From Roseiarcus sp963813555 (lineage in GTDB: Bacteria > Pseudomonadota > Alphaproteobacteria > Rhizobiales > Beijerinckiaceae), in the NCBI GenBank assembly GCA_963813555.1, contig CAWEZX010000009.1, positions 367,757 to 431,756 on the forward strand: a stretch of 64,000 nucleotides of DNA, given 5' to 3'. The first letter of the stretch is position 1; every line of letters begins with the position of its first letter. This document shows positions 25,968 through 34,855 of the stretch, piece by piece. The translations under genes and the position numbers were made by a program. Under the pieces are notes generated by a model that was given only the letters and a program-made list of their open reading frames with translations, was not told where the DNA came from and made no database searches.

Positions 25968-27875
25968 TTGACCGCCGACGCCCAGACCCCGACCAGCGAA
26001 GCCGCCAAGACTCAGAGCTTCGAGGCCGACGTTTCGCGCCTGCTGCATCTCATGGTCCATTCGGTCTATTCAGACCGGGACATATTCGTCCGCGAGCTCG
26101 TCTCCAACGCCGCCGACGCGTGCGAGAAGCTGCGCTACGAATCGATCGCCAACCCTGAACTGATCGAGGACGGCGCTCCGTTCGCGATCGAGATTGCGAT
26201 CAATCCGAACTCCAAGACGCTGACCTTCTCGGACAATGGCGTCGGCATGACCCGGGAAGACCTGACCCAAGGGCTTGGCACCATCGCCCGCTCCGGCACC
26301 AAGGCCTTCCTGGACAAGCTTGCGGCCGATGACGCGAGCAAGGAAGCCTCCGCCCTCATTGGCCAGTTCGGCATCGGCTTCTACTCGTCGTTCATGGTCG
26401 CGGACGAAGTCGTCGTCGACACGCGCCGCGCCGGGACCGACGAGGCCTGGCGCTGGTCGTCGGACGGCCAGGGCGCCTTCACCATCGCGCCGCTCGCGCT
26501 CGAAAACGCGCCGAAGCGCGGCACGCGGGTCACCCTTCATCTGAACGACGCCTCGCATGAATTCTCCCAGCCGCGGACGCTCGAGCGCATCGTGCGCGAC
26601 CATTCCGGCGCCGTCGCGGTTCCGATCGACCTCATCGAGAAACTCGGGGCCGAAAAGCGCCGCATCGCCGACGGCGCCGCGATTTGGGCCAAGCCCAAGT
26701 CCGAGGTGACGGCGGAAGAATACACGGAGTTCTATCGCGGACTTTCCGGCCAATTCGACGAGCCGGCGCTGACCCTGCATTGGCGCGCCGAGGGGCGGCA
26801 CGAATATACCGTGCTTGCCTTCATTCCAGGCTCGCGGCCGTTCGATCTGTTCGATCCGGCGCGGAAAGGGCGCAACAAGCTCTATGTGCGGCGCGTGCTC
26901 ATCACCGAGGACGCCGACATCCTTCCCGGGTGGCTGCGCTTCGTGCGCCTCGTGGTCGACAGCGCCGACCTGCCGCTCAATGTCTCACGCGAGCTGATCC
27001 AGAAGAGCGATGTGTTCGCGGCGATCCGCAAGGGCGTGACCAACCGGGTGGTGCAGGAGCTCGGCAAGCTCGCCGAAGCCGAGCCGGAGAAGTTCGCCAA
27101 GGTCTGGGAGCATTTCGGCCCGGTCCTCAAGGAAGGTCTGTACGAGGACCCGGAACGCCGCGACGGGCTGTTCAAAATCGCCCGGTTCGTCACCACCACC
27201 AATCCGGCGGGCGACCGGACGCTGGCGCAATATGTCGCTTCGTTACGCGAGAACCAGACGGCGATCTATTATCTCACTGGCGACGACGCCAAACGCCTGG
27301 CGACGAGCCCCCAGCTCGAGGGGTTCAAGGCGCGAGGCGTCGAAGTGCTGCTGCTGGCGGATCCGGTCGACGCCTTCTGGGTCTCGACGGCCGCGGGCTT
27401 CGACGGCAAGCCGTTCAAGTCGGTGAGCCAGGGGGCAGCCGACATCAAGTCGATCGCGCTCGCCGAGGGGGCGAACGCCCCGGCTGAGGCCAGCGGCGAA
27501 GTGGCGACGCTGTTCGCCTTCTTCAAGCAGACGCTGGGGGACGAGGTCGCGGAGGTTCGCGCGTCCGAGCGCCTCACCGATAGCGTCGCCTGTCTGATCG
27601 CGCCCGATTTTGGCCCCGACCGGCAGCTCGAAAAGATGCTCGCTGCGCACGGGCGGCTCGGCGAGCGCGCGAAGCCAATTCTCGAGCTCAATCCCACTCA
27701 CCCGCTGACCCTCGCCCTAGCCGCACGTTTCAAGGAGGGCAAGGACAAGCCGCTGGTCGAGGATGCGGCCTGGCTGGTGCTCGATGAGGCGCGGCTCATG
27801 GAGGGCGCGAGCGTCGAGGACCCATCGGCCTTCGGCGCGCGGCTGCGAAGGGTGATGGAAAAGGCGCTGGGATAG
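25968..27875 (+). CDS. htpG: Molecular chaperone HtpG (Hsp90)
   Basis: A 635-residue Hsp90. The N-terminal GHKL ATPase is complete: ELVSNAADACEKLRYES (catalytic Glu and Mg-binding Asn), FSDNGVGM, GTIARSGTKAF and GQFGIGFYSSFMV. The middle domain follows with LYVRRVLI and the LPLNVSRE segment, then the dimerisation domain. I chose TTG 25968 because GGAGAGG lies nine bases upstream and it gives the family's usual N-terminus; an ATG at 25869 would add 33 unrelated residues. It acts in the cytoplasm in protein folding under stress. Confidence 0.93.
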   Translation: MTADAQTPTSEAAKTQSFEADVSRLLHLMVHSVYSDRDIFVRELVSNAADACEKLRYESIANPELIEDGAPFAIEIAINPNSKTLTFSDNGVGMTREDLTQGLGTIARSGTKAFLDKLAADDASKEASALIGQFGIGFYSSFMVADEVVVDTRRAGTDEAWRWSSDGQGAFTIAPLALENAPKRGTRVTLHLNDASHEFSQPRTLERIVRDHSGAVAVPIDLIEKLGAEKRRIADGAAIWAKPKSEVTAEEYTEFYRGLSGQFDEPALTLHWRAEGRHEYTVLAFIPGSRPFDLFDPARKGRNKLYVRRVLITEDADILPGWLRFVRLVVDSADLPLNVSRELIQKSDVFAAIRKGVTNRVVQELGKLAEAEPEKFAKVWEHFGPVLKEGLYEDPERRDGLFKIARFVTTTNPAGDRTLAQYVASLRENQTAIYYLTGDDAKRLATSPQLEGFKARGVEVLLLADPVDAFWVSTAAGFDGKPFKSVSQGAADIKSIALAEGANAPAEASGEVATLFAFFKQTLGDEVAEVRASERLTDSVACLIAPDFGPDRQLEKMLAAHGRLGERAKPILELNPTHPLTLALAARFKEGKDKPLVEDAAWLVLDEARLMEGASVEDPSAFGARLRRVMEKALG

Positions 27876-28170
27876 AATGGCGCCCGCCCGCGGCTGCGGA
27901 AAGCCGCTCGATTGCTGTGCGGTTAGGCGAGGGCCTTTTTGCGCTGGCGGGAGACGAGGCCGGCAGGATAAATCTGCAGCCAGCAGCACCGGCCAAGCGA
28001 TCTTCAGTCGCGGGTCGGCGAGATGCAGGTCAGGGCGAACACCCTTCGCCTGCCATGGGGGGCGATCGTCCGGATTGTCCAATCCTCGATGATCTGGCGC
28101 TCCGAGAGGCCGGCCGCCTGAGCCGCGGCCGACCCTTGCGCATGGTCAAGCGCTGGTCCATGAGGCCGAA
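27876..28170. other. Gap with a possible epimerase relic
   Basis: No intact gene. On the minus strand, about 27930-28060, a short reading (ADPRLKIAWPV, then AADLS) resembles the C-terminus of dTDP-4-dehydrorhamnose 3,5-epimerase. It overlaps the htpG end in frame and has no recognisable start, so it is at most a gene remnant. Confidence 0.3.
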
Positions 28171-29373
28171 ATGAACGTTTCGTCGCCCCCTTGCACGACC
28201 AATTGGCCCGATTTAATCCGCCCCGTGATGCGCGACGTCGCCACGAGTGGCATCGTCGAAGTGTTCAACTATGGCCGCGGGCGGCAGGGGCTCATTCCCT
28301 TATGGGTCGGCGAGGGCGACCTGCCGACGCCGCCATTCATCACCGAAGCGGCCAAGACCTCCCTCGACCGCGGGGAAACCTTCTACACCTGGCAGCGCGG
28401 CGTTCCTGAGTTGCGCGCGGCGATCGCGGCCTACATGACGCAGGTCTATGGCGCGGCGCCGGGCGGCGGGCCTTTCTCGCCCGAGAATTTCTTCGTCACC
28501 ATTGGAGGAATGCACGCAATCGAGATCGCGACGAGGCTCATCGTCGGCCCTGGCGACGAGGCGCTGATCCTCACGCCCGCGTGGCCGAACTTCGTCGGCG
28601 CGCTGGAAATCTCCGGCGCGCGCGCCGTCCCCGTTCGGCTCGACAAAGGGAGCCGCTGGAGCCTCGATCCGGGCAAGCTCGAGAAGGCGGTCACGCCCGC
28701 GACCCGCCTCATCTTCCTCAACACCCCCGCCAATCCGACCGGCTTCATCGCCACCCGGGAGGAAATCGTCGAGACGCTCGCCATCGCGCGCCGGCACGGG
28801 CTTTGGATCATCGCCGACGAGATTTACGGACGCATCACCTACGATGGCGTCCGCGCGCCTTCGTTCCACGACGTCATGGCGCCCGACGACAGGATCCTGT
28901 TCGTCCAGACTTTGTCCAAGAATTGGGCGATGACCGGCTTCCGCATCGGCTGGCTCGAGGCTCCGCCCGCGCTCGGCGAGGTGATCGAGAACCTCGTCCA
29001 GTACACGACCTCGGGCGTGCCCGTCTTCAATCAGCGCGCGGCGACTGCGGCGCTTGAGCACGGCGAAGCGTTCTTGGCCTGGCAGATCGAGCGCTGTCGC
29101 CGCTCTCGCGACACGCTGTGCCAGGGGCTTGCCGCGACCGGACGTGTTCGCTTCTTCAAGCCGGAGGCGGCGTTCTATCTGTTCTGCTCGGTCGACGGCT
29201 TTGCCGATTCCCGCGCCCTGGCGCTGCGGCTCATCGACGAAGCCGGTGTTGGCGCGGCGCCCGGCGGCGCCTTTGGTCCCGGCGGCGAGGGGCATCTGCG
29301 TCTCTGCTTCGCACGCGATCCCGAACAGATCGCCGAAGCGACGCGGCGCATGGCGCGGTGGCTCGCGGCGTGA
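28171..29373 (+). CDS. Class I/II pyridoxal-phosphate aminotransferase
   Basis: A 400-residue fold-type I enzyme. NTPANPTGF (substrate/PLP contact) is near residue 188, IIADEIYGRITYDG near 213, and QTLSKNWAMTGFRIGW holds the Schiff-base Lys near residue 250. The C-terminal LRLCFARDPEQIAEA includes the Arg that binds the substrate carboxylate. Aspartate/alanine-type substrates are most likely but the donor is not shown. The ATG at 28171 follows GAGG about eight bases upstream. It stands alone; a broken MFS gene converges on it. Confidence 0.88.
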   Translation: MNVSSPPCTTNWPDLIRPVMRDVATSGIVEVFNYGRGRQGLIPLWVGEGDLPTPPFITEAAKTSLDRGETFYTWQRGVPELRAAIAAYMTQVYGAAPGGGPFSPENFFVTIGGMHAIEIATRLIVGPGDEALILTPAWPNFVGALEISGARAVPVRLDKGSRWSLDPGKLEKAVTPATRLIFLNTPANPTGFIATREEIVETLAIARRHGLWIIADEIYGRITYDGVRAPSFHDVMAPDDRILFVQTLSKNWAMTGFRIGWLEAPPALGEVIENLVQYTTSGVPVFNQRAATAALEHGEAFLAWQIERCRRSRDTLCQGLAATGRVRFFKPEAAFYLFCSVDGFADSRALALRLIDEAGVGAAPGGAFGPGGEGHLRLCFARDPEQIAEATRRMARWLAA

Positions 29374-29401
29374 GCCGCGAACGGATCCGCCTTGGTCGCG
29401 A

Positions 29402-29785
29402 CTAGGCGCCGCGCGCTCGCAAGGAAGCGGCCTCTTGTTGCGCAACGGCGTCAAGATCAGCGGCGGTGATCGGCTGATCGACGATGAACAAGTACGACGC
29501 CGCCGAAGCGAGGCCGATCAGCGCGCCCACGACCAACGCCGGAACGAACGAGCCGGTGTGCTGCACGATCAGCCCAGTGACCGTGGGCGCCAGCGCCCCG
29601 CCAAGATAACCGCCGAAGTTCTGCATCGCGCCGATCGACGCGGTGCAGTTTGTCGGCGCGGCGACCGAGCTCAGCGCCCAAGCGCAGGTGCTGGTGACGT
29701 AGAGGAAGAAGAGCGAGGCCGAAATGAACGCGATCGCGAGGGCGTTGCTGGTGACGAAGGCCGCGGCGACGGTGCAGACCGCCCA
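29402..29785 (-). pseudogene. MFS transporter, C-terminal fragment
   Basis: The frame encodes the last four or so membrane helices of a major-facilitator (ACS-like) transporter: FISASLFFLYV, CAWALSSVAAP, MQNFGGYLGGALAPTVTG and PALVVGALIGLASAASYLF, ending in a short hydrophilic tail. The N-terminal roughly 300 residues are missing; near 29785 the sequence passes into an integrase gene on the same strand. It cannot make a working transporter. Confidence 0.75.
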
Positions 29786-30276
29786 ACGAGCCCCAGCCTC
29801 GCGAGAGCGATGCGGGCAAGGACGACTGACTTCATGGACAAAACCACCCCATGAACAGCTGCCGCGTGGGAGAGGATCGTTTTTATGTATCCGAGGTCAA
29901 TCGCCAGAGTGACGGGACCGGCGCCCTCTCGGGCGCGTTCCTTGCCAAATTGTATCAGCCGGTCGCGGCTGAGTTCCGGCAAACGCAGCCGCCCCAGCTT
30001 CCGCTCGAGCAGAGCGAGGCTCGCCGCCTTGGACCGTCCAATGCGCTTGCCGACTTCTTGGAGGTCCTCTTGGTGGAGGCGAACAAGATCGCCAAATGAC
30101 CTAGCGTCTCGAGAGCGTCTCGCGACGGAGGGCTCGCCGCGATCTATGCGGCGCTCGACTTCAAGCGCCCATTCCTCCGCGTCCTTGCGCCGAAGGAACG
30201 TCTCGTTGACATACTTTCCTTTCCGTCGCACCTGGACTCGCCAGGATCCCGAATTGAGCTTCGTGAAGGTAGCCAA
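29785..30276 (-). pseudogene. dusA-type tyrosine integrase, N-terminal fragment
   Basis: From an ATG at 30276 the frame encodes an arm-binding domain (SWRVQVRRKGKYVNETFLRR) and a core-binding domain ending near YIKTILSHAAAVHG and LARIALARLGLVG. This matches integrases that insert next to dusA. The catalytic domain with the Arg-His-Arg-Tyr residues is absent; the sequence runs instead into the MFS remnant, although the frame stays open to 29671. It lies 112 bases upstream of dusA and is divergent from it, as expected for this integrase class. Confidence 0.75.
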
Positions 30277-30388
30277 AACGTGTGCGCTCCGTGTGCAGTG
30301 AGGCGTCGTACTGCCGCGAAAGGGGTCGCATCATAGCGTAGAAAAGAGTGCACACGACCCGACCCAACAAGTTGAGACTATAAAGAAA

Positions 30389-31390
30389 ATGCTTCCAGAT
30401 CAAGAGTTTAGGTTCGCCGTGGCCCCTATGATGGACTGGACCGACCGGCGCTGCCGGGCGTTCCATCGCGTCCTCACGCGCCGCGCCCGGCTCTATACCG
30501 AGATGGTGACGGCGGACGCCGTCGTCTTCGGACAGCGCGAGCGGCTCATCGGCTTCGACGCGGATGAGCATCCGATCGCGCTGCAGCTCGGCGGAGCGGA
30601 GCCAGGCCGGCTTGCCGAAGCGGCCCGCATCGGCGCCGAGTTCGGCTATGACGAAATCAATCTCAACTGCGGCTGTCCGTCCGACCGAGTGCAGAGCGGC
30701 CGCTTTGGCGCGTGCCTCATGCGCGAGCCCAGGCTCGTCGCCGAATGCGTGGCGGCGATGGTCGCGGCGGTCCACGTTCCGATCACGGTCAAATGCCGGA
30801 TCGGCGTCGACGAGCAGGAGCCGCGCGTCGCTCTCTTCGCCTTCGCAGAAGCGGTGAAGGCGGCGGGCGCAGTGGCGCTCATCGTGCATGCGCGCAAAGC
30901 GCTGCTCGAAGGGTTGAGCCCCAAGGACAATCGGTCGATCCCGCCGCTCGACTACGACCTCGTTCATGAGCTCAAGCGCGCGCGTGCCCACTGGCCCATC
31001 ATCCTCAACGGCGGCCTCGCCGACCTCGACGCAGGGCTCGCGCATTTGAGCCATGTCGACGGAATCATGCTCGGGCGCGCCGCCTATCAGAACCCGGAGG
31101 TTTTGATCGGCGTCGATCCGGCTTTTTTTGGCGAAGCGGCGCCGGTCGCTGACGGGTTCGAGGCGATCGAAGCTTTCATGCCAACGATTGCGCGCGGGCT
31201 TCAGCGCGGCGAGCGCCTGCACGACTACACCCGCCACCTCCACGGTCTGTTTACGGGCCGGCCGGGCGCCCGCTCCTATCGGCGCGTTCTGGCAAGCGAA
31301 GCGACCCGCTCCGGCGCCGGGCTCGAGGTGTTGCGCGAGGCGGTTTCCCGCGTGGAGCCGGACGGAGAACTGATCCTGGCAGCGGAGTAG
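30389..31390 (+). CDS. dusA: tRNA-dihydrouridine synthase A
   Basis: A 333-residue flavoenzyme that reduces uridines 20 and 20a of tRNA. PMMDWTDRRCRAFHR opens the TIM barrel, NLNCGCPSDRVQSGRFGA holds the catalytic Cys near residue 95, and KCRIGVDEQEP plus HARKALLEGLSPK with a basic FMN/tRNA site follow. The ARSYRRVL end is typical of DusA. The start ATG at 30389 has only a weak A-rich site; the first codons and leader may have been replaced by island DNA, since integrases of the type found upstream recombine at the 5' end of this gene. Confidence 0.92.
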   Translation: MLPDQEFRFAVAPMMDWTDRRCRAFHRVLTRRARLYTEMVTADAVVFGQRERLIGFDADEHPIALQLGGAEPGRLAEAARIGAEFGYDEINLNCGCPSDRVQSGRFGACLMREPRLVAECVAAMVAAVHVPITVKCRIGVDEQEPRVALFAFAEAVKAAGAVALIVHARKALLEGLSPKDNRSIPPLDYDLVHELKRARAHWPIILNGGLADLDAGLAHLSHVDGIMLGRAAYQNPEVLIGVDPAFFGEAAPVADGFEAIEAFMPTIARGLQRGERLHDYTRHLHGLFTGRPGARSYRRVLASEATRSGAGLEVLREAVSRVEPDGELILAAE

Positions 31391-31394
31391 CCGC

Positions 31395-32090
31395 TCACCT
31401 GGCGACCAGAACGAGCCGATCGCGTTCGACCGTGTAGCTCTTGAGCCGCTCGAGAAAGCTCATGCCGAGCAGGCTCTCCTCCAAGGCGCCGCGGCGCGCC
31501 ACCAGAGCGGGCACGTTGCGCATGACGATCGGCCCGATCGCGACCTGATCAAGCCGCGCCTCCGCCGCCAGCGCCCCGCCATTGGCGGTCGCGACGGGAA
31601 CATCAAAAGTAAGACCGCCCACGTTCGCGCCGGCCCGCCGCGCGTCGCCGGCGGTCAGCACCACCGCGGAAGCGCCAGTGTCAAACAGGAAGGTCACGCG
31701 CGCCCCATTGACCCGCCCGGTAATCGCGAATTCGCCGCTGAGGCGCCGGTTAACGATGACTTCACCGCCCCGTCCGACCTGCGGTTCGGACGGAAAGAGT
31801 TCGCCCGCGATCCGTCCGACGATATCAGAAGCCTCAAACCGATAGGCGTAGACGCCGGTCAGCGCGATCAACAGCGCCCCCCAGACCGCCGCTGCAGTGG
31901 CGATGCGCGCGATGTCGCTCGGCCGCGCCGAACGTAAGCCGGACAGCACGAGCCAGAGCAGAAGCGAGACGCCGATAGCGGCGCTGGCGAGGCGTTGGTG
32001 GTAGAGCCCAAGCACGGTCGACTGCGGCGGGGTCATAAGCAAGGCCGCCAGCGCCGCCGCCAGAACCGCAACGGGGACGATAAAGCGCAT
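31395..32090 (-). CDS. Retropepsin-like aspartic protease, membrane-anchored
   Basis: A 231-residue protein of the clan AA (TIGR02281-type) family. Three hydrophobic segments cover residues 1-20, 35-55 and 65-85; the protease domain follows outside the membrane with the catalytic motif FLFDTGAS near residue 135 and the second-half ESLLGMSFLERL. Such proteins act as homodimers. The ATG overlaps the stop of the DUF1289 gene (TGATG), which shows translational coupling. dusA converges on it with four bases between. Confidence 0.87.
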   Translation of the reverse strand: MRFIVPVAVLAAALAALLMTPPQSTVLGLYHQRLASAAIGVSLLLWLVLSGLRSARPSDIARIATAAAVWGALLIALTGVYAYRFEASDIVGRIAGELFPSEPQVGRGGEVIVNRRLSGEFAITGRVNGARVTFLFDTGASAVVLTAGDARRAGANVGGLTFDVPVATANGGALAAEARLDQVAIGPIVMRNVPALVARRGALEESLLGMSFLERLKSYTVERDRLVLVAR

Positions 32091-32419
32091 CAGTCCCGCC
32101 GACGGCGCGCCATAAAGTCCTCGGCGATTCGGTCGATCGCCGAGGACTCTATGTTTCTCTGATTCCGCGCGCTTTCTCGCGAAGAACCGGCTTCCACTTT
32201 TTCGCCGCGCGCTTTGACCCGCCCGCCGCGCGCGGCGCGCGATCCCGCCTCGGCCAGGCGCTGGCCAAGCCCAGCGATGACGGCGATCCGCTCGGCCTCG
32301 CTCATCGTCGCCCAGGCGGCAATCTCCGCAGTCGTTCGCCCGCAGCCGATGCACAAAGCCGACAGCGGATCGATGACGCACAGGTTAATGCACGGGGTCG
32401 AGATTGTGGGGGCCGACAT
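32090..32419 (-). CDS. DUF1289 protein
   Basis: A 109-residue protein. The DUF1289 domain is the first 50 residues: PCINLCVIDPLSALCIGCGR has the four-cysteine pattern that probably binds a metal, followed by EIAAWATMSEAER. The C-terminal half is basic, low in complexity and not conserved. It sits between cobS (10 bases upstream) and the protease gene (overlapping), the usual order in Rhizobiales. Function unknown. Confidence 0.87.
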   Translation of the reverse strand: MSAPTISTPCINLCVIDPLSALCIGCGRTTAEIAAWATMSEAERIAVIAGLGQRLAEAGSRAARGGRVKARGEKVEAGSSRESARNQRNIESSAIDRIAEDFMARRRRD

Positions 32420-32429
32420 GGTCCCTCAC

Positions 32430-33233
32430 TTAAGCGGGCGCATGCCCAATGAGAAGCCCGCACCAGGCGGCGATCTCGGCGCATTGTTGCGCGGCGCCGG
32501 CGACGTCGCCGGTCTGCCCGCCAATCGCGCGTCGGGCCAACGCGACCATCGCCAAAGCGCCGGCGCCGCTCGTTAGCACTGCGAGGAGCGCGTGGGCCAC
32601 GCCAACCGCGACAAGGCCGAGCACAAGCGCGATGATGAGGGCCGTGCCCCAGGCGGCGGCGAGCGCGCTCGGTTCAAGCCGCCCGGCCGCGGCGCCGGCG
32701 CCGTCCGCGCGCGCCGGGGGCAGGAGCGCAAGCGGCGTCAGCGCGGCCGCGCGCGAGAGCGCGGCGACCAGCGTCAGGCTAAGCGCGGCGCGCCAGAACC
32801 CGCCGTCGAGCGCCGCGGCCAGCGCGCCGACGCGCAGGATGAGCGCGAGTGTAAGCGCGATCGCGCCGTAAGCGCCGACGCGGCTGTCGCGCATGATCTC
32901 GAGCTTCCTCGACCGCGTCGCGCCGCCGCCGAAGCCGTCGGCGACGTCGGCGAGCCCGTCCTCGTGCAACGCGCCAGTCACGGCGACGAGCGCCGCCGTC
33001 GTGAGCCCGGCGCGAAGGATGAGGGGCAGGCCGAGCAGCGCCGTCAGCGCCAGGACCAGCGCGCCGATGAGACCGACGACGACGCCTGCAATCGGCGCCG
33101 CCCAAGCGATGCGATCAATGTCGAGCGACGCGTTTGGCGCTGCTTCGCCGAGGCGCAGGCGGGTGAAAAAGCGTAGGGCGTCTGCGACGTCGCGAGCGGC
33201 GGGAGCGAAGCGGCCGGGCGGGCCATAGCCCAT
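32430..33233 (-). CDS. cobS: Adenosylcobinamide-GDP ribazoletransferase
   Basis: A 267-residue inner-membrane enzyme (about six to seven hydrophobic segments) that joins adenosylcobinamide-GDP and alpha-ribazole, the last major step of coenzyme B12 assembly. ALRFFTRLRLG near the start and HEDGLADVADGFGGG near residue 90, with the metal-binding acidic residues, are diagnostic. It uses the product of CobP, encoded at 10.8 kb. It heads a three-gene run with the DUF1289 and protease genes; no other cob genes are in the window. Confidence 0.93.
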   Translation of the reverse strand: MGYGPPGRFAPAARDVADALRFFTRLRLGEAAPNASLDIDRIAWAAPIAGVVVGLIGALVLALTALLGLPLILRAGLTTAALVAVTGALHEDGLADVADGFGGGATRSRKLEIMRDSRVGAYGAIALTLALILRVGALAAALDGGFWRAALSLTLVAALSRAAALTPLALLPPARADGAGAAAGRLEPSALAAAWGTALIIALVLGLVAVGVAHALLAVLTSGAGALAMVALARRAIGGQTGDVAGAAQQCAEIAAWCGLLIGHAPA

Positions 33234-33245
33234 GAGGCGCGCCGC

Positions 33246-33668
33246 TCAGTCGGCCCACAAAAATATGAGGACCGCCACCACTCCGATCGCAGTCAATCCC
33301 AATTCGACAATGCCCCACTGACGAACGAGAGCGCGCGCCGCCGCTACTTCGCCGCCGCGCAGCGAGCGGATCTGGTTGTCGAGCGGCGACATGACGAAAA
33401 AGGCGTAAAGCCAGCTTCCAATAATGACGAGCGCGCCAAACGCCCAGCGCACATCCTGGGTTTCAAAATAGGCGATGAAGCCGGCGATCGCCGCCACGAG
33501 CGCAAGGGCGGCGAGAAGCGAGACGCCGCGGCTGTCGCTCGGCCCCCATTCGCCGAGCAGCGCTTCGTCGTCGAGCGCCAGGCGGGCCGGTTGCTCGACC
33601 CAGTTGACGTAGAACGAGGCGCCGGTGAAGGCGGCCGCGAGGGCCAGCGCGAACGTTCCCCAGATCAT
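33246..33668 (-). CDS. DUF1772-like four-helix membrane protein
   Basis: A 140-residue protein with four membrane helices (near residues 2-22, 50-70, 75-95 and 118-138). The NWVEQPAR element after the first helix and the general layout match DUF1772 (anthrone-oxygenase-like). The ATG at 33668 follows a GGGGAG site; the frame extends nine codons upstream without one. It is 12 bases upstream of cobS on the same strand and may share its transcript. Function unknown. Confidence 0.78.
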   Translation of the reverse strand: MIWGTFALALAAAFTGASFYVNWVEQPARLALDDEALLGEWGPSDSRGVSLLAALALVAAIAGFIAYFETQDVRWAFGALVIIGSWLYAFFVMSPLDNQIRSLRGGEVAAARALVRQWGIVELGLTAIGVVAVLIFLWAD

Positions 33669-33811
33669 GACAACTCCCCGTTGCAAGGGGCTCATCTAGC
33701 ATGAAGCGGACTGGAAAGCGCGCATGGGGAGGAGAGCCTACTGGCGGGGGAACGACGACGCCTTCTCCGGACGCCGCTTGACAAGGCTTGAGGTCGAGAC
33801 CACGCTGTCAA

Positions 33812-33862
33812 CTAGGCAATGGGGTTCGCCTTTTAACCACCCTCGGGGCTGATAACTCCTGT
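33812..33862 (+). promoter_or_regulatory. Fluoride (crcB-type) riboswitch
   Basis: The stretch has the crcB-motif parts in order: GGCAATGG, then GGTTCGCC pairing back to form the first stem, a short U-rich link, AACCACC, and GGGGCTGATAACTCCTG, whose CUGAU-ACUCCU element is the conserved pseudoknot and fluoride-pocket region. One position (A for the usual G in GGCGATGG) differs from the common sequence. It lies about 175 bases upstream of crcB on the same strand, so fluoride binding would raise expression of crcB and the DUF190 gene. Confidence 0.85.
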
Positions 33863-34035
33863 TCGGCCATTTTGGCAGACGGGCAGTTGTGCCTTGATTG
33901 TGCGTGACGTGGTCCTTCAACAAACTCAGGTTCTCGTGACGCTCCTGCTGTCGCCGGGATCGTTCATGATTGCGCGCGATCCAGATCTCCTCGCGGCCCC
34001 TCGGGCTGACATTGGCGCATTAACAGAGACGCACG

Positions 34036-34410
34036 ATGTGGACCTATGTCGCGATTGCGATTGGCGGCACGCTCGGATGCTGGGCCCGATACACGCAAAC
34101 GAATTTGGCGCAAGCGGTCTTCGGCCGCAATTTTCCGTTCGCGACGCTGAGCATCAACGTGATCGGAAGTTTCCTGATGGGCTTCTTGTTCATCCTAACC
34201 GTTGAGCGCTTGACGATCCCGCCAAGCGTTCGCGTGGGCGTTCTGACGGGCGTTCTCGGCGGGTACACAACCTTTTCCACTTTCGAGATGGAAACACTCC
34301 TGCTTGCCGAGCAAGGAGAACTGTTGAAGGAGACGCTCTATGCGATTCTGTCCGTTGTTATCGGATTCGTGGCTGCATTCGGCGGTGCCTACGTCGCTCG
34401 AAATTTGTGA
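34036..34410 (+). CDS. crcB: Fluoride channel CrcB/FluC
   Basis: A 124-residue dual-topology membrane protein with four helices that exports fluoride. GCWARY near residue 15, the pore Asn in SINVIGSFLMGF near residue 42, and the GGYTTFSTFEME stretch near residue 75 (sodium site and phenylalanine box) are all present. The start is ATG 34036; the leader contains a fluoride riboswitch. A DUF190 gene follows after 13 bases, a pair seen in other fluoride-resistance operons. Confidence 0.94.
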   Translation: MWTYVAIAIGGTLGCWARYTQTNLAQAVFGRNFPFATLSINVIGSFLMGFLFILTVERLTIPPSVRVGVLTGVLGGYTTFSTFEMETLLLAEQGELLKETLYAILSVVIGFVAAFGGAYVARNL

Positions 34411-34423
34411 GCCGGAGCGCCGA

Positions 34424-34768
34424 ATGGCGAATCACGTCCTGATGGTTCGAATTTATCTCAGCGAAGCGGATCATGGACGGCGCAAAACCCTGATGCGGGA
34501 GATCCTCTCGGTTTTGCACGACCGGCACGCCGTGCAGGGAGTCACAGTCTTCAGAGGCGTTGCCGGATTTGGCGCCGATGGGGAGGTTCACGCCGACGAC
34601 ATGCTGCGGCTCAATGTCAATCTGCCTTTGGTGATCGAGTTCTTCGATGAGCCTGAGGTGGCGCAGGCGGCCATCCACCTGCTCGACGATATGGTTCCCG
34701 AAGGGCATATCGTATCTTGGCCAGCTAAACGCTACGGCCCTCGCGCCCTGTCTCCGAAGACAGGTTAA
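34424..34768 (+). CDS. DUF190 protein, fluoride-resistance partner
   Basis: A 114-residue PII-like small protein. The VLMVRIYLSEADHGRRKTLM start, the HAVQGVTVFRGVAGFG centre and the LPLVIEFFDEPE strand are typical DUF190. The family often sits beside crcB under a fluoride riboswitch, so a sensing or accessory role in fluoride export is likely but not proven. The ATG at 34424 has GGAG seven bases upstream and the gene is 13 bases after crcB. Confidence 0.9.
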   Translation: MANHVLMVRIYLSEADHGRRKTLMREILSVLHDRHAVQGVTVFRGVAGFGADGEVHADDMLRLNVNLPLVIEFFDEPEVAQAAIHLLDDMVPEGHIVSWPAKRYGPRALSPKTG

Positions 34769-34855
34769 GCTCGACGTCTTGCGCATTAGATCATCGGTGT
34801 GGGCTGGTGCGGACGTGGCGGGCGTGTTCGGAGGTCGCCCGCGCTCTTTGCCGGT

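Noticed and set aside
33894..34205. Plus-strand frame between the riboswitch and crcB
   Set aside because: It runs into crcB in another frame, has no ribosome site, and its translation shows no family pattern; the stretch is better read as a leader.
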